Of a stretch of 60,000 nucleotides of DNA, positions 40,617-51,187 are shown piece after piece (position 1 is the first letter of the stretch; the number at the start of each line of letters is the position of its first letter). Under the pieces are notes generated by a model. The model had not been told where the DNA came from. It did not search any database and saw nothing but the letters and a program-made list of their open reading frames with translations. Source of the DNA: Takakia lepidozioides (Eukaryota > Streptophyta > Takakiopsida > Takakiales > Takakiaceae); assembly GCA_030704615.1 (NCBI GenBank), contig CM060731.1:32304001-32364000 (forward strand). Reading direction: 5' to 3'. Position numbers and translations under genes: made by a program.

Positions 40617-40862
40617 AACCTTCTGTTAACATGAGCTTCATTTCCTAGAACTGAATGAATGTTGTGTTAACACGAGGTTGTTTTCCTGGAACAAAAATCA
40701 ACATCGTGTCAACACGGTTGATTCGGAGAGCTTCATATCAACCTCGTGTTAACACGATGTTGTTTTCTTAGAACTAAAATCAACCTTGTGTCGACACAAG
40801 GGGGATTTGGAGAACTTCAAGTAAACCTCGTGTTACCCTCATGTTAACACGAGGTTGATTTG
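40617..40862. repeat. Palindrome array with GTGTTAACAC core
   Basis: Four or five imperfect palindromes of the type AACCTCGTGTTAACACGAGG, or half-decayed forms (GTGTCAACAC, GTGTCGACAC, ATGTTAACAC). They occur near 40,626, 40,668, 40,705, 40,748, 40,787 and 40,845. They alternate with short related spacers containing TTCCTGGAAC or TTCTTAGAAC and GGAGAACTTC. The step is about 40-60 bp. It is a different sequence family from the GGCGCC array but of similar design. Confidence 0.75.
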
Positions 40863-41060
40863 ATCATCTGTCTATCTGAAGGTAGTTTCTTGTGTTTGCT
40901 AATGAAAACATAATGACAAACCAATGCGACAAATGCATTGACCCACGCATAGCAAAGATGTTAGACGACATACATTGAGAGACACTGGACTTGAATAGTC
41001 ATTCCATTACAAGTTGTAGTCAAGGAAAACACAGATTTCTTCATGTCAAGTGCATGCTTT

Positions 41061-42208
41061 CTATGGGCTTGTATCCCGCTGTAGAAGTGTGTTGACTTCG
41101 TTGAAACTCATAGTGGCTTGGTGAATGAAGAAGTCGCGCTTTGGATCACAAACCATCCTTCTCAAGAAGACGAAGTAAAGGTGTTTGCACGGTATGAACT
41201 TCCCTCTCTTTCCCAAACTACTTGAAATCATACCAACAAAATCAGGACACGTACAATTAGGAAAATTGAAAACAGTGATGTCGTACGTCTTGTGCTGCAG
41301 CGCAGATGCGGATGAGATCATGGTGAAGACCCGACCGTACCTTGGATCAGGCACTTCCATTGTTCCCGCAACACGAGCGTGAAGCATTCTCGCGGACTCG
41401 ATTTTGCCGTAGTGTTCTGCGGTTGGAGGGAATCGTCGAACCAGCTTCCCATTCCGTCTAGTTGGCCACAAGTGAGTGTCAGGCGGAGGTACCCGTGAAT
41501 TGCTTGTACTTGAAGCACCTTCACGTGCAATGGAATGTCTGGCTAGGGAGAAACCCGCCTCTTCCAGCATTGCGATCTCTTGGTGAGTGAGACTTGTGCC
41601 CATCTTCACAGGCCACACGGTTGGTGGAGTAGGCTTCCTCACCACGAAGGGCCTCACTGTCCCATGCACACATCTCCCGCAATCGTCAGCACAGAACCAG
41701 AACTTGTGGTTCTTTGCCTCTCCTTGTCCATAAGGGAGAAACAAACCAGTGAATGTAGGAGCTGCAGTGCGTTCTTTCCCTCTGGATATTAATGATGTAC
41801 ATTTTTCATGATTGGTGGCCCTGATCGCCGCGCATTTCACACGCAATCCAGCACTTGTGCGTTCTATATGCCAAACCTCGTCCAAGCACATGGACTCTAT
41901 TACATGCGGCACCACGTTCTGGTCTTCAACCATTGCAGTGATAGTGCTTGATGCAGGGGTCCGGTCTGGGGCAGAATGGCCCTCACCTGTGGATGTTCCG
42001 CAATTCCATCTCTGATCCAAGGGAACACGTGGCGTCGAGAAGTTGATCCTGTCCGCCCTATGGGAATCTGCATCCGATCCGGGAGGGGTGTCCAATTTCC
42101 GTTTGCAAGACCCGAATCTCTCTTCGCCTTCCAGATGGGGAACTCTTCCCACGAGAGGGGTGCCATCTGTACATATGCTCACTGCCCGCGCTATTTTGTT
42201 GGGATCCC
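41061..42208 (-). pseudogene. MULE transposase copy C, C-terminal part with SWIM finger
   Basis: The minus frame is fully open from the LTR junction at 42,208 to TGA at about 41,063, about 380 codons. It starts GDPNKIARAVSICTDG (copy A: GDPSKMARALNKCIEG), continues PHLEGEERFGSCKRKL, LDEVWHIERT, TAAPTFTGLFLPYGQGEAKNH and FWFCADDCGRC. It ends with the SWIM finger CTCPDF...PCKHLYFVF and FNEVNTLLQRDTSP. The missing N-terminal half would lie upstream, beyond the LTR element that interrupts it. This part has no internal stop and is the best preserved MULE C-terminus here. Confidence 0.8.
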
Positions 42209-43226
42209 TGTCGCGCGGCTTTTACTAACCCATCCCTTCGCTATCCGAGGCGGAAACTCCAAGATAGAAGAGTTGGAAATCTCTAAGTACTCAGCCCGCG
42301 CAGAACAATCAGTCATGACCTACAGCTAGTGTATCATGGGGGTGTTTCCTATTTGTTTCCCTTTTCGCATTCATCTTAGCTACCTTACCATTGATAATTA
42401 AGTATTAGTTTGCTTCATCAATCTATCGGTTTTCTTCACTCATCCATTCAATCCACAGCTTCTCTCAGATCTCTCTACACAGTGTGATTGTATCTTATAA
42501 GTATCAGATTATGATTTATCAGGTATCAGGCCGAAGCCATTATGTCTCTAATCTGCTCTCCAATATCACTACAGCTTTGCATATAACAAGCATCTACTAA
42601 TCCTCTTTTCTCCTTCACCGTGCTCTCCATCTCTTGCCTCCGATCTCCGCTCCAGCCTGACTCAGAAGTCCTCCCCGAATAATGATCATCCCCTCAATTC
42701 CCCGTTTTTCCCTTTATCTTCCTATCCGCAGTTCTAACCGTTTCCCTCACTAACCGTCGTCTGTGAACTAACATGTTCCCTTCGCAGGTATTGTTCCCCA
42801 CAGTCGTTCCCTGTCCTACTTTTCGTTCCCTATGATCGTGACAGCTGTGTCAAGCTGTGACTGGCTGTGTGAAACTGTGACGGCCTGTGACTGGCTGTGC
42901 GACTGTGTTTGGCTGTGTTTGGCTGTGTGGGCTGTGACGACTGTGACGGGCTGTGTTGGCTGTGTGGGCTGTGACGACTGTGACGGGCTGTGTTGGCTAT
43001 GTGGGTTGTGACGGGCTGTGTTGGCTGTGTGGGCTGTGACGACTGTGACGGGCTGTGTTGGCTGTGTGGGCTGTGACGACTGTGACGGGCTGTGTTGGCT
43101 GTGTAACCCCCCTCTACAGTGCGCTGCTGTCACCCCTAAGGCTCCTGTTGGTCTCAGTCTGTGCAAAAATTAAGGGTACCCTACAGATCCCGTATAAGTG
43201 TCTAAGTCCCCTACAGTCCTCTAACA
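42209..43226 (-). repeat. LTR (copy 4), 3' LTR of a minus-strand element
   Basis: On the minus strand it begins TGTTAGAGGACTGTAGGGGA (43,226) and ends AAAAGCCGCGCGACA (42,209). The CACAGCC array is longer than in the others and higher-order, with about 60 bp units near 42,930-43,100. The poly-G run is reduced to a few G. The outer end joins MULE copy C; the inner end joins a polypurine tract. Confidence 0.9.
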
Positions 43227-43264
43227 TTACCCCTTCCCCCCTCAAAAAGCCGTGTCCTCACGGT

Positions 43265-46200
43265 TTACTGTTTCCGAGTAGCAAACCTTTGTGAGTGAGC
43301 ACCTTGTTGACGTTGAGAGTTTCGTGGTGGACTGTGTGTACGAGCCCGAGGTCTGTCTCTGGTTGACGGAGATGGTTGATCACTACCTGGATAAGTGAGG
43401 CCTTCTGGAGGCTGATATCGAGGTAATCTTTCCGGCATAGGAGATCCCCTTTGTTTCTTCTCTTCCATCTGAATTGCATAGTCTTCTCCCATGTCAAAAG
43501 AATTCTGTGAAGAAACAGTTGTATCAGAATCCTCATCGCCTCTCAGGTGTTTTAATTTTCGAACTTTTTGTGGAATCATCTGGGGCATACAATGCTGTCC
43601 TACCATGTCTGGAAGTTTGTATTTTACAACTTGGTGTAACCGCTGAACAGCAAAATTGGTGTAGGCACTGAGCTCCTTGTCTGTCCAGATGAGTGGGGTA
43701 CCAATTACTGGTGCAGCGTGCAAGTACTTCCATGCCACATGTCCCTTATAGAAAATGTCATCAAGTCCAAATTTCTGTGTTGACAAATGGTTGCAGGCTG
43801 CTTGAAACCATGAACGAATTTGAGAATCCTTCTGCATCATAACTTTTGGGTCATATAGGTACATATGAGGTGGCACCGAAGGTAATACCCAATGATCTCC
43901 ACTGGAGTAACTTTGAAAGCGTGTTTGCATCTTTTGTTGCTCAATGTGGTAACGTACCAGAAAACAAGCAGCGTAGTATAGCCCGCACCCCATGACAATA
44001 CTTGCTATCTCCTTGGTCTTGGTATAAATGAGTCCATGTACAACCTGGAAAGCAACCAATTCCCTCAACATGGTACCTGCCTCGTGCCAGTATTGTGCAA
44101 AGTGATGATCTTCAATATGTCGATTGTTTGGAAGAACTTTAGTCCTAGTTGCCACTGGCAGCCAAATACGCATGATTTGGTAGTAATGTGCGAATGACTG
44201 CGGAGGACTAAATTCTTTCCAAGCCAAATCCAACATGATGGGAATTTGGTTGAAGGGCATAAGCATAGCCCTGCTGTACTCCCTTGCAGCTGGAGTTTTA
44301 GGTGGGTTAAAAGCGGCATTGCCCCATACCTCTGGCTGTGGTGGCTGTGGTGTGGTTGTAGTAACCACAGGTTCAGCTACTGGTACACTGACCTGTTGTG
44401 GTGGTGGTGGTACTGGCTCCTGTATCATTGGCATCTCCTGCACCTCCTGTGAAGACTGAAAAGCCAGAGTTCTGGCTTGCAAATAAGAAGCCATTAGCTG
44501 TTCCTGAGGGATATAGACTCTTTGGTCGATGTTTGAAGTGAGGTCTTCCACTTGAGTCTGGAGTCCGTCTACATCCTCTTGTAACTCTGCTATCCTACTA
44601 TAGACATTGTCTATATAGTTGTGGCAATGTTCTGCACCTGCAGTCTGAGCTCATTCATCTCGCTTTGGGTGAGCTTCCGTGGGCTTTTGTCCTCTACTGG
44701 CCCTTGTGCTAACCAGACCTGCATAAGGCTGTTATCCACCAAGCTGCTTGTGGTTCCCCTGAGAGTTTGCTCCTCTCTTAGCTTGTACAATTCCAACTGT
44801 TGTTGTAAAGCCTCCATGCGCTTCGCCTGTGGCTCAACCAATTGCGCATAGGCAGCAAGTAGATTATTGGCTTCCTTCGAAGCCTTGTTACTGACCGCGA
44901 TTTCATTTCTATTGGCCACGATGGTTTGTTGCAACTCCACGATGTGTTTCTCTTGATCAGCTTCCCTCTGCCTGTATTGCTTGAAAGTATCTTCATGGCG
45001 ACAGATTGTATTCTTCATATCGACAATGAGATTCATTTGCTCAACATTCTCTTCTTCTGCCTTCGTACATTTTTCCGCTTGACTGTTTATTTCTTTTGTT
45101 GATTGGTCAAGCATAGTTGTAAATGTAGCACATTGTATCGCCATCCTGTTATGCACTGTCTGCAACTCCGTATGTAGTGCATTCAGTTATTGCAACTTGC
45201 TTTCATGCTGCACCTGCATTTGGTATAGCTGTTGCTTATGTGCTTCGTGCAACTGGTCTTGCGCGAGGCCTGCCTCAATCAATTGTTTGCTTGGCCAACT
45301 GCAAAGCCATTTGTGTATTGCCCAAGTCCTGCTTCATCTTGAGAGTGACCTCTTCATCGACCTTGTTTGCACACTCAGTGGCAAGTCGAGCCTCAAACTC
45401 CTTCCTGAGTTCCTCTTTCAAGGTTGTCAATTGGGTAATTGGAACATGGGATTTGACATAAGTCCCCAACAAATTAAGTGTCCTGCCTATGGAACTCATC
45501 AGCATTGCCTGTTGAGGGTCATCATGGTGAGGTTGCTGCTGTTCCTCCTGATCTTCAACAGTATGATGTCTCACTAACCATTCAGTCCATTGTCCCATCG
45601 GATTTTCTTCCTGAACTACTTCATCTATGACTGGTGTTACAGTGTCATGACCTTCCGCCTGTGGTACCTCCGACACAGGTGTGTGCATTATATGCACCTC
45701 AGGATTTCCCTTGGGCAACTGTTGCACCTCTGGGATTTCTGTCTCCTTGACCAGACCAGAATATTCATAGAGAAGGTCCCCTTTCTCTATTTCTGCCACT
45801 ATTTGTTCTGTAGTTGGAATATCTATCCCTTCACTTTCCAAATCAATTATTTCGGGTTGAGCTGCATGGATAACTTGTGACCTTGTGACAAGTCGTTCAA
45901 GTGGCTGTGTTGGCTGTGATGCAGAAGTAACTTCCTGCTCCCTCTCTGAAGGTCCTGCTTCCAGTAATAGCATTTGTCTGTGCTGCTGTGCCCCTTCCTG
46001 GCCATGAGCTTGGGAAACATTATCATGCGGAATCCGGAAGCCAGTGGATCCGCCACTACAGTCTTTCCCCTTCTCTGCCTCTTAGTCTCGGGTTGTGCTG
46101 CTAGTCCACCCTCACTGTGTGAAGAGCCTTGCTCTTCCATTACAGTTGTTTCTGGCTCAAACACTCCCATTTCCTTCATTTCTTGTGCATTAAGTATGCC

Positions 46201-47025
46201 AGAATTAAGGATTATTTGAGCAATGATTGGGCCAGACACTATGATAGGAGACTTTGCGGTAGTACCTTGTAATCTTTTCATCTCCTCTACTAGTGCGTGT
46301 ACATTATGTCCGCCCATTGTACCTCTTGTCCCTTTCGGCCTTTGAGTATTTCCTCTGTGAAGGATCTGCTCAAATATTGTTGGTTCTGTTTCAGGGCAAA
46401 CAGAACGTTCAATACCTGGCCTATCTCTTTTAACCCTGGGTACACAGCTTTGGTACAAGCATAACCCTGAGTTTTAAAGAAACTCCCTTCTTGGAAAAAG
46501 TCCCCTATTTGCAGTCTTGCCTGTGTTCCCCCACATGCACCTGACTGCTGGCAATCGAAACAATTGCTGGAGGTATAGGGGACTAATCATTAATTCAACT
46601 CCTTCACAGTTGTTGTTCCTGTCCTTGGCTCAAAGTTCTGCAAAAAATTGTAACATGTACTGTCTATGGTGTAGTGTCCAATCTAGGCTTTGCAATCCTT
46701 CCATCTCAGCTCCTCCAGTATCTTATCGCCTGTGGGGTAGCCATCGTTTGTTTCTGCAGAATTGTGGTGCTCTTCACCCTGATTTCCTCCATTCCTCTCA
46801 CTCTCTTCATCTTAGACTCACCAGAACTGCTTTGGCTGTAACAACTGCAGGAATGCCTGTAGTGCACAAAGCATAAACGTATGGTTGCCGCAGAAAGCTA
46901 TGGTAATCTCTTGTAAGCCTGCGGGCTTGCAAGCATTGCTCAAGAGAAAAGCTCTGCTCTGTCGTTTCGTGTCTATGCCACTGCGTAAGTAATATTGCGA
47001 GCGTATAGTCTGTTAGTTCCTCCAT
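43265..47025 (-). pseudogene. ORF3 of the minus-strand element, frameshifted
   Basis: ATG near 47,025 (MEELTDYTLAILLTQWHRH) to TAA near 43,265. The C-terminal 428 residues are intact. They show that residues after RLHQVVKYKLPDMVG are coding, so the stops of the 36 kb copy there are mutations. A one-base deletion near 44,617 splits this part from the coiled coil. Further breaks near 45,187, 45,285, 45,860-45,975 and 46,460-46,810 interrupt the rest. Domain order as in the other copies: N-terminal Leu-rich domain, acidic linker, coiled coil, Pro-rich segment, globular domain and Arg/Ser tail. Confidence 0.75.
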
Positions 47026-47504
47026 AGTTTCCAAGTTATAGCATTTATGGCCTGTCCTGTCGAGACGCCCGTTACTCAGAACGACGCCGCCTCTTGCGCT
47101 CAATTTCCCTCCATTTTCTTGATCATTTCTCTGGTTTTCTATTGGCTGTATCTGTTGTGACTGGATTTTAACTTTTATCTTTTTAGTGGACTTTCCCTGT
47201 TGGATAGTCCACTAGGATCACACATGCGACATGAATTCGGCTTTTCTGTACTTGCCGTTCGTTCCGTTTTCTTTTTCCGTATTCATTAATGGGCCCGCCT
47301 TTCATCCCATTTGACGGCCGTTCTTGTCCTCTTTCTTTTTGACACCTGTCCTTGCACTTCATTCTCTGCTGTGTGTCGCACCCTGACCTCCACGTGTCTA
47401 TTTTTAAAGTAATTTCCGTTTCCTCTCCGTCATTCATTTTTCCTGAAGTTATTATGTGTCCACTTGCACTGATTCTATGGATGGTGTAACTTTAGTAGGC
47501 TGTG
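47026..47504 (-). other. ORF3 leader of the minus element up to the gap
   Basis: Conserved leader in reverse orientation (47,026-47,460), then the end of the CACAGCC array. No separate gene. Confidence 0.5.
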
Positions 47505-48004
47505 NNNNNNNNNNNNNNNNNNNNNNNNNNNNNNNNNNNNNNNNNNNNNNNNNNNNNNNNNNNNNNNNNNNNNNNNNNNNNNNNNNNNNNNNNNNNNNNN
47601 NNNNNNNNNNNNNNNNNNNNNNNNNNNNNNNNNNNNNNNNNNNNNNNNNNNNNNNNNNNNNNNNNNNNNNNNNNNNNNNNNNNNNNNNNNNNNNNNNNNN
47701 NNNNNNNNNNNNNNNNNNNNNNNNNNNNNNNNNNNNNNNNNNNNNNNNNNNNNNNNNNNNNNNNNNNNNNNNNNNNNNNNNNNNNNNNNNNNNNNNNNNN
47801 NNNNNNNNNNNNNNNNNNNNNNNNNNNNNNNNNNNNNNNNNNNNNNNNNNNNNNNNNNNNNNNNNNNNNNNNNNNNNNNNNNNNNNNNNNNNNNNNNNNN
47901 NNNNNNNNNNNNNNNNNNNNNNNNNNNNNNNNNNNNNNNNNNNNNNNNNNNNNNNNNNNNNNNNNNNNNNNNNNNNNNNNNNNNNNNNNNNNNNNNNNNN
48001 NNNN
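47505..48004. other. Assembly gap of exactly 500 N
   Basis: All bases are N. The round length suggests a scaffold placeholder, so distance and relative orientation of the flanks are uncertain. Translations across it are meaningless. Confidence 0.99.
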
Positions 48005-50390
48005 AGCTTCCCAATCACAGACTGGGGGCTTATGCCATACAAAGTCATGGCCTTTGATGTAATGCACCAGCGACCTTGCAGAGGTGATAGTGAATTTTCA
48101 AGGTATCTGGATGATTCATGCAGGGTTGTTGGATGATTCAGTGTGTGACAGCCTAAGATGAGCACTTGCATAAATTGGCGTTATGGCTGGCCAGATGCAG
48201 GATGAGAGGTCTGGGCTTGATGGAATCCAGAGAAGTGTACTGTCTGTGTGAACTCAGGGGTGCTCTGGGACACATAGTGGTGTAAGAAGGGATTCTTGTG
48301 GATCCCAGGAAGACAGAGTCCATTAAAGTCTCTCCACCACCAGTGAATGTTAAGAGTTTAAGGAGATTCCTTGGGCAAACCAGTATTACAGAAGATTTTG
48401 TCCAAAGGTATGCACAAATAGCAGCACCATTGAGCAAGCTTCTGAAGAAAGATGCAGTGTTTGCATGGACAGCTGAATGTCAACAGGCGTTTGAGGAACT
48501 TACACTGTCAGTAACAACTTAAACTGTGCTGATTACCCTCACTGGCATGTAGTATTTCATGTTCACTGCGATGCATCAGGAGAAGCTTTGGGAGCGGTGT
48601 TAGCCCAGAATGTTACAGGGAATATAGATTCACCTGTGTACTATGCTAGCCGGTTGATGAACAGTGCTGAGAGGAACTATAGCACAACGGAAAGAGAAGC
48701 ATTGGCAATGATCTATGCAGTGAAGAAATTCAGGCATTACTATTGGGAAGAAAGTTTATGTTTTATGTGGATCACCAGGCTCTGATATATCTGGTGAACA
48801 AACCTTTGATAAGTGGAAGGATAGCGAGGTGGTTAATAATCTTGCATGAGTTTGAGTTCGAGGTTATTACAAGCCTGGCCGTTTGCATCTGTGGCAAGAT
48901 CATTTGTCACGACTAACAACAGGAGAGGCCGCCACAGGAGTGGACGATCAGTTACCTGATGCGAGTTTATTGTAATGGAGGTGCAAGGAAAGTGCAGATG
49001 AATGGTTAGATTGGCAGTGGCCAATCAGATACTACCTTGCTCATGGTCAGTGCCCACCTAGTTATGGTAAGGAGCAGAGGAAGAGAATCGCTATCAAAGC
49101 TTTACCTTATACTATGGTAGGAAGCAGAATGTATAAGTTAGGACCAGATGGGGTACTAAAACGATGCTTACCACCATGTAAAAGTAAATAAAGTCTTGGA
49201 GGAAGTCATAAAGGAGTGGCTGGAGGTCATTTGGAGAAGAGACTACCAGTAGAAAGATACTACTCGCAGGATACTGGTGGCCTACGTTGTTCAAAGATGT
49301 ACATGAGTATTGTCAGAAGTGTGATGAATGTCAGAGGCTAGGACCTTGTAGAGATTGGAAGAATGGCCTTGCATCCTACAATGCCTAAGGAACCATTTCA
49401 GAAATGGGGACTAGACTTTGTTGGACAATTAACCACCATCCAAGAATACACGAAACAGGTACATAATTACAGCCACTGATTATACTACAAAGTGGGTGGA
49501 AGCTAAAGCTTTGAGGGACAACACAGCCAAGTCCACAGCAGGTTCCTGTACGAGAAATACTTACACGATTTGGATGTCCTTAGAATTTATCAGTGATCAA
49601 GGGAAGTCACTTCATGAATGAGACCATTGAGTTATTGACTAAAGAGTTTATGATTGTGCATAGAAAGAGTACAACATATTACCCACAGGGTAATGGGCAG
49701 GCAGAGGCTACCAACAAAATACTATGTACTATTGGCTAAGATAGTCAATGCAAACAGAACGGATTGGGATACAAAGCTGCTGACAGCTTTATGGTCATAC
49801 AGGACTTCGTATAAAGTCACCACAAAGTATACACCATTCCAATTAGTTTATGGTATGGAAGCCTTACTTCCAGTGGAATTCCTGTTACCTACCATGAGAA
49901 CGGAGTGGGGAAAAAGAATGGAATTGCAAAACTCCATCAAAGTCAGGAAACATGAATTATACCATGTGGAAGAAATACGTGCTGATGCAGCTGATAATAT
50001 GGACCAGAATTCAGATGAAGAGAAAGGAACAGTTTGATGAAGGCAAGTTTAAAGACTTTTAAGACGGGGGATTTGGTTCTTGGTTGCAGAAGAAAGGAAA
50101 GATTCAAGCTTCTAAGCTTAAATCACCATGGAAAGGACCTTATGTCATACAAAGATGTATGATAAAACACAGCCATGTTACAAACCATTAACAAAGAAAT
50201 GCTGGGAAGAGTCAATGCAAATAAGTTGAAGGGGTACAGTGATATCCATGACAAACCCCTGCAGCATGATTTGCATGTTGAACCGCAAGAGCAGTCACGG
50301 GCTGCACCAGTGTTACGAACGGAGTATGGAACACTTGTCGCTAGGCCAGTATATATGACCGGGGTGGGCAAAACAAACGTGACACAGCCT
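48005..50390 (+). pseudogene. Degraded RT-RNase H-integrase of a plus-strand copy
   Basis: Homologous to 27,100-29,500. It starts inside the RT (ITDWG, then YKVM) and continues through RRFLGQTS, RNase H ([38 protein letters not shown]), the integrase zinc region and core to [20 protein letters not shown] and the tail. Many single-base insertions or deletions, often in short homopolymers, break the frame every 50-200 bp between 48,005 and 49,740. The segment 49,740-50,030 is open. This density near the gap suggests sequencing error at least in part. Confidence 0.8.
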
Positions 50391-50715
50391 ATCACAGCCC
50401 ATCACGGCGTGACACAGCCTATCCAGCCCATCACGGCGGAAACACATCCCTATCACAGCCCATCACATCGTAACACAGCCTATCACAGCCCATCACGGCG
50501 TGACACAGCCTATCCCACAGCCAAGACGTCGTGACACAGCCTATCACAGCCCGTCACGACGTGACACAGCCTATCACAACCTACCGCAGCGTGTCATAGC
50601 CTATCACAGCTTACCACAATGCAACATAGCCTATCACAGCTTACCACAGTGAAACACAACCTATCACAGCGTAACACAGTATGACACAGCCTGTCACAGC
50701 TCAACACAGCTACTA
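50380..50715 (+). repeat. CACAGCC tandem array of the plus-strand copy
   Basis: About 11 units of the CACAGCCTATCACAGCCCATCACGGCG type with no insertion. It serves as the empty-site comparison for the nested element at 29,587. Confidence 0.85.
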
Positions 50716-51187
50716 AAGTTACACGATCCATAGAATCAGTGACAAGTGGACACATAAAAACTTCAGGAAATGGCTGAAGGAAGAAGAAGAAACGGAAATT
50801 AATTTAAAAATAGACACGTGGAGGTCAAGGTGCGACACACAGCAGAGAATGAAGTGCAAGGACAGGTGTCAAAAAGAAAGAGGCAAGAACGGCCGTCAAA
50901 AGGGATGAAAGGCGGGCCCATTAATGAATACGGAAAAAGGGAAACAGAACGAACGGCAAGTACAGAAAAACTGAATTCATGTCGCATGTGTGATCCTAGT
51001 GGACTATCCAACAGGAAAGTCCACTAAAGAAGATAAAATTTAAAATCCAGTCACAGCGGATACAGCCAATAGAAAACCAGAGAAATGATCAAGAAAATGG
51101 AGGGAAGGGAAAGAGCGCAAGAGGCGGAGTCGTTCTGAGTAACGGGGTCTCGACAGGACAGGCCATAAATGCTATAACTTGGAAACT
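50716..51187 (+). other. ORF3 leader of the plus-strand copy
   Basis: Conserved noncoding leader (GGACACGTGGAGGTC-like and GGCGGGCCCATTAATGAATACGG blocks). No gene. Confidence 0.5.

Larger units (their letters stand above)
42209..47504 (-). mobile_element. Partial Ty3/gypsy element, minus strand, cut by the gap
   Basis: Contains, in minus orientation, the leader, ORF3 and 3' LTR of the same family as the 21.8-37.6 kb element. The start of the CACAGCC array is the last sequence before the 500-N gap. By eye it is very close to the plus copy at 50.7-55.0 kb, and the two form a large inverted repeat. Confidence 0.8.

Noticed and set aside
42860-43160. QSSQPTQPTQPV repeat protein on the minus strand of LTR 4
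   Set aside because: It is a translation of the CACAGCC array within an LTR, not a gene.
47456-48171. Open frames of 180-240 codons on both strands across the N block
   Set aside because: They are made of unknown residues from the gap.
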